Notes: generated from the sequence alone by a model not told the origin. Shown: positions 43,969-57,616, counted from the first letter of the stretch. The stretch is 64,000 nt of DNA from Orbilia blumenaviensis (GCA_036872755.1 JAVHNS010000004.1:1798001-1862000), one strand, 5' to 3'. Translations and numbers: made by a program.

Positions 43969-46900
43969 GCCGGCTTACGATCAACGGCCGCCCCAGCTAG
44001 GGCAGCATCGCACATTCTCACAGACATCAGGTCTTCAGAATTACGAACGTTATTATGACGAATCGATACTTCCAGATGATGAATCGACGGCAGAATTTCA
44101 CTATGGTGCCCACGATAATAATAATAATAACAAAGGCCAGAAACGTAATAGGAATAGCGTTCTGAGTATGGGAGGTGGCCTCATGGGTAGGGTAAAAACA
44201 GCAATAGGGATGGGCCCCCAGTACAGCGAAATGGATTTACCTCTCACGGAGAGAGGTCAGACTGCTGCTGGGGGCTCGTCTGGAGGAGGAGGTCAGCCAC
44301 CAAAGAAGAGCGATAGTGGTGGCAAGTTCAAGTTCGGCTTTGGTAAGTCCAAAGTCGACCCTTCGACACTAGGACCCCGTATGATCCATATCAACAACCC
44401 GCCCGCGAACGCCCTCAATAAATTCCTCGATAACCATGTCTCGACCGCCAAATACAATTTTGCTACATTCCTTCCGAAGTTCTTATATGAACAGTTTTCG
44501 AAATATGCCAACTTATTCTTCTTGTTTACCGCCATTATGCAACAGATTCCCAACATCTCTCCAACCAACAGATATACAACTATTGTTCCCTTGATCCTTG
44601 TGCTTATAGTATCGGCAGTAAAGGAATTAGTTGAGGACTTTAAGAGAAGAAACCAGGATAGAGAGCTCAACCAGTCGAAAACCCAGGTACTCCATGGAAC
44701 AAGTTTTGAAGAAACGAAATGGTTAAATGTGAAGGTCGGAGATATTGTGCGCGTTCAATCCGAGGAACCTTTCCCAGCCGATTTAGTGCTTCTTGCATCA
44801 TCTGAGCCGGAAGGTTTGTGTTATATCGAGACAGCCAACTTGGACGGCGAAACAAACTTGAAAATCAAACAAGCCATCCCGGAAACCTCGAATCTTGTTA
44901 GCCCTGGTGAATTGGGTCGGTTATCAGGAAAAGTCAAGTCTGAGCAGCCAAACAGCAGTCTGTACACCTATGAAGCTACAATTACGATGGCTATGGGAGG
45001 GGCCGAGAAGGAGTACTCCCTCAGTCCTGAACAACTTCTTCTTAGAGGTGCGACATTGAGAAATACGCCTTGGATTCATGGTATTGTTGTATTCACTGGT
45101 CACGAAACCAAGCTTATGAGAAACGCTACTGCTACCCCAATCAAGCGAACGAATGTGGAGCGTCTTCTCAACAAGCAGATTCTCATGCTGGTTGGTATCC
45201 TTTTGGTCTTGTCCCTCGTATCTTCTGCCGGAGATGTTATCAAGCTCGCCACACAGATAGAGCAAGTACAATATCTCTTTCTCCAAAACACCGGTCTTGC
45301 TGCCCAGTTTTTCAAGGATATCTTAACATATTGGGTTTTGTATTCCAATCTCGTGCCAATCTCGTAAGTTAACTCAATAAAAACACATAACCACGACACC
45401 ACGTTGCAATACTAACAGACTGTTTAGCCTGTTCGTGACAGTCGAACTCGTGAAATATTTCCAGGCTTTCCTCATCAACTCAGATCTTGATATTTACTAT
45501 GCAGAAACAGATACTCCAGCAGTCTGCAGAACTTCGAGCTTGGTGGAAGAACTTGGCCAGATCGAATACATCTTTTCTGACAAAACAGGTACATTGACTT
45601 GCAACCAAATGGAGTTCCGACAATGTTCGATTGCTGGTGTCTGTTATGGTGATGAGGTCCCCGAGGATAAACGTGCTACGGTGCAAGATGGCGTGGAAGT
45701 CGGTGTCCATGATTTTAAGAGACTGAAGGAAAACCTGACCAGCCATCCAACCCGCGAGATTATGCACCATTTCTTGGTTTTGTTGGCCGTCTGCCACACT
45801 GTTATCCCAGAGCAAAATGACGAGAAGCCTACAGAAATCAAGTACCAAGCCGCATCGCCTGACGAAGGTGCTTTAGTTGAAGGGGCAGTGCAGTTAGGAT
45901 ACCAGTTTGTTTCCCGAAAACCTCGTTCAGTTACTATCTCCGTTGGTGGAAGGCTGGAAGAGTACGAACTTCTCAACGTTTGTGAATTCAACTCCACCAG
46001 AAAGAGGATGTCTACAATTTTCCGTTGCCCTGATGGAAAAATCAGAATTTACACGAAAGGGGCTGATACTGTTATTTTGGAACGCTTGGCAAAGGACAAT
46101 CCGACAGTCGATGTTACCCTGACTCATCTGGAAGATTATGCTACCGATGGTCTTCGAACTCTCTGTCTTGCTATGCGTGAAATTCCCGAATCCGAATATC
46201 AACAATGGTCCAAAATCTTTGAGAAGGCTTCCACAACTATCAACAACCGCGGAGATGAGCTCGACAAGGCCGCTGAACTGATTGAAAAGGAATTATTCTT
46301 GCTTGGCGCTACTGCTATTGAAGACAGACTTCAAGATGGCGTTCCGGAAACGATCCATACACTTCAAACGGCTGGTATCAAGGTCTGGGTCTTGACTGGC
46401 GATCGACAGGAAACTGCTATCAATATTGGAATGAGTTGCAAACTTATCAGTGAGGATATGACTCTCATCATTATCAACGAAGAATCTTTCGAATCTACCC
46501 GAGATAATCTCAATAAGAAATTAGCCGCCATACGAAGCCAAAAGGACGCCAGCTTGGAAATCGAAACCCTCGCCTTGGTCATAGATGGTCGTTCTCTTAC
46601 ATATGCCCTGGAAAAGGAACTTGAGAAGACTTTCCTTGATATTGCTGTTATGTGTAAAGCCGTTATCTGTTGGTATGTCTTGTTCGAAATCCAGGTTTCT
46701 CATAAAACCAAGCTAACAACCTGGAATTAGCCGTGTATCTCCTCTGCAAAAAGCCCTCGTCGTGAAACTCGTCAAGAAGCATCTGAAGGCTATCCTCCTC
46801 GCTATTGGCGACGGTGCCAATGATGTCTCTATGATTCAGGCTGCCCATGTTGGTGTTGGTATCAGTGGCGTGGAAGGTCTCCAGGCCGCACGGAGCGCCG

Positions 46901-48171
46901 ATGTTTCGATTGGCCAATTCAGATACCTCAGGAAACTATTACTCGTACATGGCGCCTGGAGTTATTCCCGTATCAGTCGTGTCATCCTATACTCTTTCTA
47001 CAAGAACATTACTCTCTTTATGACACAGTTCTGGGTAAGGATGATCCTTATGCCCCCAATAGGCTGGCGTATTTAGTACTAACTGGATTTCATAGTATTC
47101 TTTCAGGAATCGATTCTCCGGTCAAGTCATTTACGAGTCTTGGACGCTTTCATTCTACAACGTGTTGTTCACTGTGTTACCGCCACTCGCCATGGGTGTC
47201 TTTGACCAGTTCCTCAGTGCAAGGTTACTCGACAGGTACCCACAGATGTACCAACTTGGACAAAAGGGTTATTTCGTATGTCTCCCGAGACCCATATAAT
47301 TAGATTTGAAGGGAACTGACAGTCTCCTAGTTCAAAATGAGCAGTTTTTGGTCGTGGTTGATTAACGGGTTTTATCATTCGTTGGTTCTCTACATTGTCT
47401 CCGAATTTGTGTTCCAATGGGATCTCCCACAGGGCGATGGCAGAATCGCAGGTCATTGGGTCTGGGGTACAACCAATTATACTGCAGCGCTCACCATCGC
47501 TCTTGGCAAGGCCGCCCTTATCACAAAGTAAGCTTCTAACCGAGATGGCAATCCCTTACATACATACTAACCTATGATTAGTATCTGGACGAAATACCAT
47601 GTTATTGCTATTCCCGGGTCTTTGTTGATCTGGTTGGCTTTCTTGCCAGCCTATGCCACCGTAGCACCAATGCTCCACTTCTCGACTGAGTTCACTGGTA
47701 TCATCGCCAGACTTTATTCGTCGCCTGTTTTCTGGCTGTTTGCATTTGTTATGCCGCCACTATGTCTCATCAGAGACTTTGCTTGGAAATAGTAAGTTCC
47801 CATATTGTGCGACTTGTACCTGACATCAGCTAACTGGTTATTTCACTTTAGCGCCAAACGGATGTACTTCCCTCAAACCTATCATTACGTTCAGGAGATT
47901 CAAAAGTACAATATTCAAGATTACAGACCAAGGTTCGTACTTGTCAGAATATCCTAGCTCGTTAAGTAATGAATTGGCGACTAACATGATTCATAGAATG
48001 GAACAATTCCAGAAAGCCATTCGAAAAGTTCGACAAGTTCAGCGCATGCGCAAACAACGTGGCTATGCCTTTTCGCAGGCCGATGAGGGTCAAGCCCGTT
48101 TGATTCAAGCTTACGATACAACGAAGGAGCGTGGCAAGTGGGGAGAGATGAAGAGTGTACGAAAGTCATGA
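43745..48171 (+). CDS. DRS2: P4-ATPase phospholipid flippase Drs2
   Basis: Moves phosphatidylserine and phosphatidylethanolamine to the cytosolic leaflet of trans-Golgi and endosomal membranes, with a Cdc50-type partner, and supports vesicle budding. Eight exons: 43745-45363, 45428-46672, 46731-47034, 47096-47275, 47331-47527, 47582-47791, 47852-47932, 47997-48171, giving 1336 aa; yeast Drs2 has 1355. The cytosolic N-tail has a polyglutamine run (about residues 63-76) and an Asn run. Motifs in order are [21 protein letters not shown] (family start), [13 protein letters not shown] (actuator loop), [10 protein letters not shown] (phosphorylated Asp), KGADTVI (nucleotide domain) and [19 protein letters not shown] (hinge). 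The usual ten membrane segments are arranged around these. The C-terminal region ([18 protein letters not shown]) resembles the autoregulatory tail. Confidence 0.97.
43932..43969 (+). repeat. CAG/CAA tract coding polyglutamine in DRS2
   Basis: About twelve consecutive CAG or CAA codons inside the first DRS2 exon. The tract mixes both codons, which usually limits slippage. Confidence 0.9.
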
Positions 48172-48715
48172 ATTGTCTTTTGTTTTTCGAAGTTTCGACA
48201 AGTTTTTACAGTAGTAGTACCCTTTTAAAAAGATTTTTAACGGCCACCGTTCCATCACAATTGCGATTGCAACACTGCCAAAACCTTGACTGACCCTTTT
48301 TCCTCCTCAATCATTCCCCATTCAATTCTTGGTCTCTTCCTTTTCTTCTCTTCTTCTTTCTTTCTTTCTTTTCTATTGTAGCTAAAAATTCCTCCATTTT
48401 TGATTATTGTTGTTATTTCTCTTGTTCTTCTTCCCCCAAAAGAATATCTTGTGTGTCTAGCTAGCTCTTACGGCGTATGAAACGATTCAGTGTTAATCAA
48501 TAAGAAGAATTTATTTTTATCAAAGTATCAAGGTCGAACAGAACATATTAAGTAACATGGGTAGCACATCATGATACTCTTTAGAAGGACCTCGTCTCGA
48601 GGCCAAGCCGTGTTGACCGTGAGCACCCCACACCTCACCGCCCTCCACCCCGCGACCTCACCCCGCGATCCAACAAAAATCCCACCACCCACTTCAAAAA
48701 GCTCTATCAAAAAAG
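48172..48715. other. Intergenic region between DRS2 and TIP41
   Basis: 540 bp. A CT-rich run at about 48300-48375 and AT-rich sequence. No gene is supported. Confidence 0.5.
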
Positions 48716-49808
48716 ATGTCGATGCCACCGCCACCTACCACACTACCCACACCCCAAAGCATGGCAACCGTAATGCCCACCGCCGTCGACGCGGGCAAAT
48801 CAATCACTGTCTCCTCCTTCAAGATCACAACCCGCAAGCTTCCGATCTTAAACGCGCAAGAAATCGACGCTATGACCGAAAAGCTGGGGATAGCGCCTCC
48901 GGAGATGATTTTTGGGAATAACGTCGTTTCTATTGAGAAATTTGGTGGTGGTGGAGAGGAGGAGTGGAAGATTGAGTTTAATGCGCTTGATGCGCTGGAT
49001 TTGGTGGATAAGACTGGGAGCGATATGTTGAAAGTTGCGTATTCGGCGGCGTGGCAGAAGCAGAGGTATGGAATAGCTTATTTATATTACCTTTTTGTTA
49101 AAGAGTGATTGCTGATGGTTGGGTGTATTGGAATTTTTGGTATAGGGAGAGAATGCATGAAGGGATTAAAGAGGTTGTGAAGCCATTCGACTGGACCTAT
49201 TCGACGAACTATCAAGGGACGATATCTGGTGTATGCTTACAATCTCCCTCCTCTCCGCAATCATTTATAATACAGTACCATGTCTAATTCGGTTGTTTTG
49301 AAATCCAGACAAAGCAATTCACACCGACTACCGAACAAATCCCACTCGACAAACTCCGGCGTCAAGATCCCATCCTCTTTTTTGACGACGTAATGCTCTA
49401 CGAAGACGAACTAGCAGATAACGGCATGTCGATACTATCTGTAAAGGTTAGGGTTATGCCTGCCCGACTGCTGTTACTGGCGAGGTTCTATATGCGACTT
49501 GATGATGTAGTTTTCAGGATCAGGGATACTAGGATTTTTGTAGAGTTTGCGGAAGGGGTGGTGCTGAGGGAGTATCAGGAGAAGGAGGATAGTTATGACA
49601 ATGTTAAAAAGGTAAGTGTCATAACATCTATATCTACTTTTTTTTGTAAATTTTATTCTGCAAGAGGGATTGGGATTGGGTTAGCTGACTTCGAATATAG
49701 AAATTCCCACCATACCGGGATGACATCCCTGCTATTATGAGAGACCCGAATCAAATGGCGGAGTACCTGCCATTGAAGTCGGTAAAGGTTGAGAAGTTGG
49801 TTTTATAG
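48716..49808 (+). CDS. TIP41: Tip41-family regulator of PP2A-like phosphatases (TOR pathway)
   Basis: Tip41 binds Tap42 or PP2A-type catalytic subunits and works downstream of TORC1 in nutrient signalling. Four exons: 48716-49065, 49146-49230, 49309-49611, 49701-49808, giving 281 aa. The family core is complete: ITTRKLPILNAQEIDAM, EKLGIAPPEMIFGNN, FNALDALDLVDKTG, EVVKPFDWTYSTNY, DPILFFDDVMLYEDEL and LARFYMRLDDVVFRIRDTR. The N-terminal 25 residues are Pro/Thr-rich. An alternative start at the ATG 2 codons downstream is possible. Confidence 0.95.
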
Positions 49809-50281
49809 CACGCTTAACTTGGTCTGAGAAGATATGCTATAGACATCACTTGGAGGGATGCATTTCCGGACTGGATTGAATTAAATTTAAAATGGCGTTT
49901 GGGGAGTCTTTGGTATAGTCATTTGACTTAATTTTGATAATACACATACCTTCATGAGAGCATTCTTTCTCGAAGATTATATAAACAAAAGAACACTTCA
50001 ACTCGTCCATATAATCATGCACATGCGTACATTGCAATTAGTTAGCTGCTATATTGGATGCAGCCCGATTTATATTAGCATAGCCGATGGCCCTGATAAG
50101 CTAGAGCTGGGATGACTTGCGTTGGACCCCTGTCCAGTTTTTTTATCAAGACGACGAAGTGACCAAACAGACGAGCCCGAAATTTTTCGAAAAAGCTTCA
50201 ATTCAAATACTTTGACCACCCCACCACGTACGTCGTTCCGCCGCGACCGTCCCACTTCTCTGCCACAAATACAAGAAAAAA
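49809..50281. other. Intergenic region between TIP41 and CBP3
   Basis: 473 bp with no repeat or coding region. It carries the CBP3 promoter. Confidence 0.5.
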
Positions 50282-51423
50282 ATGTCGCTGATAGAGCCGA
50301 TATTACCGTCACTAAGAGCTGGTATTTCGCAGTCTGTATGTTTTCCAAACCTTTTGTTATATCGTCATTTTTTCATGTCCATGATGGACGAACGGAAAGA
50401 GCTAATAGAAATGATGTTTTTTGTGATATAGATACGGCATGTCGCTCGACCTCAATCAATCCCACCATCCCCCCTCCGGGGCGCCCTAAAGCGCAAAATA
50501 ACACCGCTCCCAGTATCTACATCTACAAATTTACAGCGGAGGTCATTGTCCCATTCCTCACGGTTACAATACGCTTCGGACCCCGCCAAGACTTCTTCAC
50601 CTTCTTCTTCTTCAGCTTCGCCCCCAGAACCAGAGGAGCCTACTGGTATCCGTGCTGCTATTGCGAAGGCTGTATCGAAAGTTTTACCGGATAGTACGAA
50701 GGAACAGTATTATTCGTATCAAAAGTCTGAAGAGCTGTATAAGGAATGTAGACTGCAAGGGGAATATTATCCGGGAGAACCGGTTGCTGGGAAGGCGAAG
50801 TTCTGGTATGAAGGTATATTTACACTGACCTTTCCCTCCATATCAACTGATTCAACAGGGGGGACAAATGCTAAATTTTTGGGGTGTTAATCACTATTTT
50901 AGAATGCGGCATGGCACCCTGTCTACGTAACTGGTCCTCAATCTCCAACCTCCACGTCTGGCTCATCATGGTCCGATTTCGAAACATGACCCCACGTTCC
51001 CGCGCAAAAATGTGGCAACAAGCCTTCATAAACCACTACTTCTTCGACCTCGAAGCCATCCTAACCGACAGACACAAAATCACACAAAAATCAAAACGAC
51101 AAAAGATGCTAAGGGAACTATACGAACATTTTCAATATACGATCTTATCATACGACGAGGCGTTTATTAGGGGGGATGCATGGCTTGCTACTGCGATTTG
51201 GCAGAATGTGTTCTTGATGCGTGAGGATATGGATTTTAGAAAGTTGGCGATGGTGGTCAGTTATGTAAGGAGGATTTTGTCGGGGTTGGAGAAGTTGGAT
51301 GAGGAGACGATTTTGACGGCGCAGGTTTATTTTGGGAATCCGATGGAGGAGGCTTCGACGGTGGATAAGTTTACGGATGAGCCGTCAGCTCAGGCTGCAG
51401 CTCCGAGTAAAAAGAAGAAGTAA
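50282..51423 (+). CDS. CBP3: Cytochrome bc1 assembly chaperone Cbp3 (ubiquinol-cytochrome c chaperone, UQCC1)
   Basis: Cbp3, with Cbp6, binds mitoribosomes and newly made cytochrome b, promoting its translation and insertion into complex III. Three exons: 50282-50335, 50432-50813, 50903-51423, giving 318 aa. The start MSLIEPILPSLRAGISQS was chosen because its frame joins the mitochondrial presequence in exon 2 (RHVARPQS ... LRGALKRK, rich in Arg/Ser). The ATG inside exon 2 leads to a stop. The chaperone domain runs from KEQYYSYQKSEELYKEC through WSSISNLHVWLIMVRFR, AFINHYFFDLEAIL and EAFIRGDAWLATAIWQNVF. The tail is Lys-rich. Confidence 0.92.
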
Positions 51424-51739
51424 AACTGTATAATTGTTTAATGGAGAGAGAGAGAGAGAGAGAGAGTGGGTGTGTGTGTATGTGTGTAGGTGGGCTTTGG
51501 GCTTTGGGTTGATGTTGTTTTGTAAATATCCCCCTTCTGGAGCACTTTCAGGCTGTGGCATATGCGGCTTCGAGAGTGTGTATATATGTGAATAAGCTCT
51601 TGTATATATTATCTTACGTCTTTTTTCTATTATTTTTAAAGCACGATACTCAAGTATAATCCGAGCAAGCTAATATCTAGTATGCTTCTTTTATTCTACA
51701 TCTACAAAAACAGGGTGTCTATAGTCTGAGTGCTGTAGA
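51424..51739. other. Convergent intergenic region between CBP3 and NOC3
   Basis: 316 bp that end both flanking genes. It holds a GA-repeat run (about 51444-51466) followed by a GT-repeat run (about 51469-51488). Nothing else is recognised. Confidence 0.6.
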
Positions 51740-53848
51740 TTACTGCTTATTAGATGTCCCACTCTTCAGCACCAATTTTGATTGTTCCCGAATCTTCGGG
51801 CTGTAATGATTAGCCAACAAGGCGTGTTCGAAAACCGCACTCCCGGCCATGGCATTTGATAGTTCCGGCGTATCAATAAACGGGTCGTACGTTCCATCCC
51901 CAACTCTGTCGTCGGACGCAAACAGCGGATGCACCTTTCTCGAATGTTTCTTCCCAAGATTTTGCAACGATGTTAGAAGTGCTATGCAGCTCTTTTCAGG
52001 TAACTGCAAAGCGGCTATTGATAATCGTTTGGTGAACGCCGCCACTCTTGTCGATGATATTTCACCTGTTCCCCGTGGTGCTTTAAAGAACACAACGTCA
52101 AGTGATCGGAGTAACATTTCGATTTCAGTTGCTTTGTTGACTTTGCTGCTTGGAATTTCGACGGGTTCGGAGGATGAGGGGTCGGCGAGATGGAGAGATT
52201 TAGATGATAATTCGATAGTGGGGGATAGGGATAGCAGGAGGAGAACGGAGTAGAGGTATGTAGTGAAAAACGAAAGGTCGATATTAACTAAGCCTTTGGC
52301 TTGGTTTGCTTGGTCCGCGAGTAAGGAAAATGCAGAAACAATGCATAAAAGAGCTTCTCTTCGTAGATTTCGTTCCCGTTGAAGTGATTCCGCGGCTTCG
52401 CCTTCAGCTTCCTCCTCTTCGGCTTCTGCATCTGCTTGAGCGTCCTCGACGAGCTCTCGCAGTGCGGCGAGAATGTCAGAGAAGAACTCCACATTGATCA
52501 AATGCGCAAACTTTGCCAATCCCTCGAGCGTGGCACCCATCAAAGCCGCCTTCTTCTCCTTCAAAATTCTGAAATAGGTTAAGAAAACGGCTTTGAGGGT
52601 TTCGCTCTGATTCCTCTCCCGCTCCTCGTATACCACAACTGCATCTGCTTCCTTCATCTGTGCGTCAACTACCTTCTTTTCCTTGTATGCCTTTTTCTCC
52701 TTCTTTGTGAATGGCAAGCGATCCTTCTTTTTCATTTTCTGCCCCGGTTGATCGATCGTATCATATGAAGCTTTGACGTTTAGTTCCGTCAGCAGCCTCA
52801 GTGAAAGGAAAGTGTTAAGCACCGATTCGTCGACCTGATAGTCCTTTGCTTTTAACATCTTTATTATCATCCTGACAGCCTCCAAGCTTCCAGTCCCGGA
52901 TTCATCCTGTCGGAAAAACTCCTCCAATGTATTCCTACATTTGACGAATGCTTCGTCTACAACTCTAACACTCAATCGCTCGACGAGGATCTTGATAAGT
53001 TCTTGGTGGAAGTTGAAATGTGGAACCGTGTCTACTAGCGTGCAGGCGCACGAAATAGCAACTGGACATAGTTGGTTCCCTATATGTCGCGATACTTTTC
53101 CTAGTGTGTCGACGTGGGCTTTATAGCTTGACACTAAAGACTGTTCGAAGTTTCGAAGTTTTCTAATGTCCGACGTTACTTTGATCGCTAATTCCTCAGC
53201 TGTTAATGGACGTATTCGGTATCCGGGTATTATATCTCGGAAAATGGTGGCTTGCGTGAGAAGAGCTAACTTCTTTATCGTGATGCTAGATTCGGAGTCG
53301 AAGAGTTCTTGGAGTTTCCGCAGTAAATGGTACTATCTTTCTGATCAGCATGTACTCAAAAGCTTATTGGTTGTCGTTCCATGGAAAGGCCATACATTTT
53401 CTTCAGGCTCTTCGTTTATGGAAGATGCGATAGTCGCTAATTCCTCTTTGGCCTCCATAATCCGTTGTCGCTCTGATTTCTTTGGCTTTGGAGGTTCGAC
53501 TTCCTGCATATCCTCATAATCGTCCCCACCGGCGTCTTCCAACGATCCTCCGTCTTGTGAAATACCGTCATCATCGTCGCTTCCCGATCCCCTTTGTTCT
53601 GGCTCAGTCTCTTCCACCGCCAAAACTCTGCCTTCAGGAGTCTTGATAGGCAATCGCTGACTCTCCGGTTTATCACCCTTTTTCTGTCTCCGTCTAGCCA
53701 GTCGCTCATAATCCTGTTCCTCATCCCAATCTACCTTGCCGTTTATCGTCGCTTTGGCATGTCGAGGCGCTGAAGACTTGTTGGTGGGAGGTTGGTCGCT
53801 GAGGAACTGCGAAACCTTTCGTTTCCGGGAGGTTGCCGTTACGGCCAT
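51740..53848 (-). CDS. NOC3: Nucleolar complex protein Noc3
   Basis: Noc3 pairs with Noc2 to export pre-60S ribosomal particles from nucleolus to nucleoplasm, and is also reported in replication initiation in yeast. Two exons, 53396-53848 and 51740-53332, give 681 aa. I take the ATG at 53848 (MAVTATSRKRK); a longer frame would need a non-ATG start. The N-terminus is basic and nuclear-type (SRKRK), followed by an acidic region (GSGSDDDDGIS). The conserved core includes YRIRPLTAEELAIKVTSD, VRKLRNFE-like residues, CACTLVDTVPHFNFHQEL, a Lys-rich KKKDRLPFTKKEKKAYKEKK segment, and the CBF/MAK21-type C-terminal region ending in HPLFASDDRVGDGTYDPF and LANHYSPKIREQSK. The product is secure. Confidence 0.94.
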
Positions 53849-55061
53849 TGTATTCAATTCCCGATCAAAGACTTGGCCGTGGTATATTACAATTGATCAG
53901 GTATATGATAATAGTAGATTTCCTACCACTGTCGACGTTGAAGAGGATGTTTCAGAGAACGTTGAGTTTTGAAATCGCCTTTTTTTCCTAATTGTATCTT
54001 TTAGCTTCTGTCGCACCTTAATTTTTTTTTTTTTCGGGTCAGGCTTGTCGCATGTCTTGGCGCTGTGCAGGGGTCGATACTTTTGAACGGGGAATCGTGA
54101 CAAGGCGATCCGGCTCGTGATTAGGATCTACTATCTCTTGAAAGCTTGAATATGTTCTGGCTAGCCTCGCGTATTCTATCGAATACCGTATATTTGGGCG
54201 TGGGAACTCCAGTAAAAGGTTATATTGTTACCAGAGCTCCGACTGATTGAGTATATTTTCCTGCGTCTCATGGGACCTCGAAGTCTTGCTTTGCATACTT
54301 CAAATTTAAGAAACTCATGAGATATATACCTCGTAGAGGTATCGATATTGAAGGCCTACCTAGGTACCTAGGTAGTTCCCGGCGCTCTTTCATTAGGTAT
54401 AGGCGACTAATGTTTGATGGGACGCAGCTACACAGGATCCAGAGGTGCAGGGTCCGATGCTACTCGCAATCGGACCCAGAATGCACATGCTAGGATGGGG
54501 GATGCTTGTGCTGCAGGATTTTGGGTGTTGGCTGCCGGCGACCGAGCAAGAACTCAGCGACGAAAATACCACAATATTTCTGGCTCTGTTTCTATTTCCA
54601 TTTCTATCAACCTCATCTGCAGCCTTCCCGACGGCATCGATCCTCCTCGATCCTCCCCACCCCTCTCACCCACCCTCCCGGCCTAACCTCCGAGCTTCCT
54701 ACCATCCTCTCTCGCAACAGAGTCCGCCCGCTCTAGGAGGAACCGCAGCAGCTACATGATACCGCCCTTGAGCAGGCCCGGACCATCTGGCTGACCCTCG
54801 GCGGCCTTCCCTCCCAGCAGATGTGTCACTAGCCCTACATCATCCACCCATCCACCCAAAATTTCATTCTCTTCCCTCGCTTTCGCCATCGCCATTGCCA
54901 TAACCATCAGGAATTGAATCGACTCTTAAAAGTCATCGAGAGATCTTTTCGAAGCCGTCTACACGCTCATTAAAACTCTCCTTTCGGTTCCCTGCAGACT
55001 CCAGTCCGACCCTTGCTCCGAGCCACTTCGTAACCACCGTCCTAATCCCTCCCGGTCCCCA
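53849..55061. promoter_or_regulatory. Divergent promoter region between NOC3 and the TFIIE-alpha gene
   Basis: 1.2 kb. It contains a T tract (about 54022-54033), CTAGGTAC-type short repeats (about 54356-54375) and a CT-rich probable leader before the TFIIE ATG (about 54590-54900). The overlapping short open frames in that leader are not supported as genes. Confidence 0.45.
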
Positions 55062-56634
55062 ATGGACGTCGCCAAATCCCTGGTCCGCTGCGTCGCGCGA
55101 GCCTTCTACGATGTCAAACACATCCTCGTGATCGACGCGTTGATGATCCACTCCGCGTTAGTCAAACCTCTTGATTGCCATACATTGAAAGAAAGAAAGA
55201 GAAAGAAAAAAAGATTACATATTTCGAAAGTAGTTGTAGTTATGGCTAACAAGGGCTGTAAATCCGTCCCTTTTCTGGTTTATTATTGAATAGTTTGCGC
55301 GATGACGATCTGGCACATCTTCTCGGGACACAAACGAAAGAACTTCATAAGCTATGCGGGAAACTGAAGGAGGACCGGATGGTCAACGTGTATGCTCCTT
55401 TCATCACTTTTTTGCCATCCGCTATGATCGACCGAAGAGAGAAGAAAAGAAAAAAAAGTGAGCTGACACAAGAGACGACAACCTCCTCTCCAGTCACACC
55501 CGCCAGGAACTCAAAGAAGGCCAAACCCGTACGGTAGCCCGAACGTACTACTACGTTGACTTCCGAGGAACCGTCGACGGTATAAAATATCGAATGCACA
55601 AACTCGAAAAATCAGTACAGTCCAAGATGGACAATGATGCAGATGCTAAGGGCTACTGCTGTCCACGCTGTAACCGACGCTATAAACCACTCGATGCCCT
55701 GCCGCTTATTAATCACGATACTGGGATGTTTGATTGTGGCGAGTGCGGGACACAGCTGGTGGATGACGACGATAGTGCAGAGATTCAGGAGAGTCAGGAA
55801 CGTTTGGGACGGTTGATGCATCAGATGGATAAAATCTTGAGGATGCTTAGACAGATCGATCAGTTGGTTGTGCCGGCGAACGATTTCAACGATGCCATTG
55901 CAGTTGCTGTACCGGTTACGAGAGAACGATCACACGCCTCAGCACTTTCGATTCCTACTTCTGTCCCAACTGTTCATGTTTCTCAGGGCCCTACGATGGA
56001 GATCAAGTTCACATCGGACGAGAAGCAGACTGCAGCAGAGGCAGCTGCGGAAAGAGAAAAGAAGGCAGCACAAGCGGAACAAAACGCACTTCCTGTCTGG
56101 CATACACAAAGTACGGTTTCTGGCGATCTTACGACACTTGGCTCTAGAGAAGCGGAGGCGAAGGCTGCCAGACACATCGACTTTAAAACCGGGGCGTCAA
56201 AGGAAGAGAAGAAGCCGGTGGTTGACCAGCAAAATGTTCAACAATCTGCGATTGATCAGTACTATGAAGCTCTAAAGGCGAAACAAAAGAAGGAAGAGGA
56301 GGAAGAAGACGAGGAGGAAGAGGAAGAGGAAGACGACGACGATGATGTCGAGTTTGAGGAAGTCCCAGTTGGGCTTTCCAACGGTGGAACTGGACCTCCA
56401 TCAACTGCTAGCGCATCCAAACCGTCGACTCCGAAACCGTCTCACAGTCTTCTCCCGCCAACGGCAAATGGTGTTCACAGAAGCGGTAGCGCGGAATCCA
56501 AGAGCGGCAAAAGGACAGCTGACCATTTCGAAAGTAAAGAGGAATCACTAGACAAGAAGGCCAAAGTCCTACAACAGCAACAACAGGATGAAGGCGACGA
56601 TTCGGAGGAAGAAGCTGAATTCGAGGACATATGA
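55062..56634 (+). CDS. TFA1: TFIIE large subunit (alpha), general transcription factor
   Basis: Recruits and regulates TFIIH at RNA polymerase II promoters. Three exons: 55062-55156, 55294-55389, 55494-56634, giving 443 aa. The winged-helix domain lies at about residues 1-90: SLVRCVARAFYDVKHILVIDAL, then LRDDDLAHLLGTQTKELHKL and TYYYVDFRGTVDGIKYR. The zinc ribbon is CCPRCNRRY ... FDCGECG. After a helical region and Ala/Glu-rich linker comes a strongly acidic block (EEEEEEDDDDD, near residue 340), and the C-terminus ends EEEAEFEDI. The acidic stretches match the TFIIH-binding region of the family. Confidence 0.95.
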
Positions 56635-57616
56635 TTTCCCCGTTTCCATTTTTCCCTGCGCTTTTCTACCCTTCCTACTTCCTCCTTGCTAATCATTAAA
56701 CTATTTTGTTGGAAAGGCATCACGATAAGGTTCTTTATATCTATAGATACTATTACTAAAATTATAATGAGAGGCTGGCGTTTTTTCGGGGGACCTTTTT
56801 CTAACTTTCACGGTTAGGTAATATTTATCATACATGGCATTATCCACGGCTTGGCTACGTCTACACATAGACCCTAAACGCTCATATTCTTTTACCTTCT
56901 CATTCTTCTTTCTAAAGCCTGTCGCCGCTGCCGCTCTATTCTTCCGAAAAAAACCCACAAAAAAATGCTAACAGTTTCTTTGTTCTTTGTTGATAATGGT
57001 TCCCTTCCCTGCTACTAATTTTTTCTATTCCTATTTTTCAGAAAAGCACTACTACTACACTTTGCATGGAAGGGAGTTTTATTCTTTTTTTTTTTTAAAC
57101 ACAAAAACTACTTTGGGAACACTATATTTACCCGTTCCAGCGTTTTTATTATTCTTTATAAATTTAGCTTCTTTTCCAGAGGTTAAAAAGACTAGATTGC
57201 ACTATTGGTATTTAAGAAAAGGAAAGGGACAAAGACCAGTCTAACAATAAGGGAAGAAATATGTACAGTAAGATATATAAAAAAAAGAAGATAGCTGGCT
57301 TGCTGTAGTCTGAGAAAAACTGGAGGGGGCGCGGGCTGGGCTTTTTCGCTCGTTTTTTTCGTAAGGTCTCAAACAAAAGTAAATATCCAATATCAATTTT
57401 GATTTTTCGTCTTTGCTATGAAGACACCGCTGGTGTTCTCGCTTTTACTTAAACCAATAGCAAAGAGGGGTTTGGGAATGAGGAAAGAAAAAGGAAATGG
57501 TATCAAAGGGGTTTTGATAGTGGATCATTGCATGGAGATAAAGTAGGAATGAGGTTGGGAAGGAAACTTTTTTAGAGGGAAGAAGAGAGGTAAGATGAGA
57601 AGAAATAAATGCGGGT
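56635..57616. other. Convergent intergenic region between TFA1 and the lectin gene
   Basis: About 980 bp of AT-rich sequence with T tracts near 57086-57098. The open frames on both strands are low-complexity. No gene is supported. Confidence 0.5.
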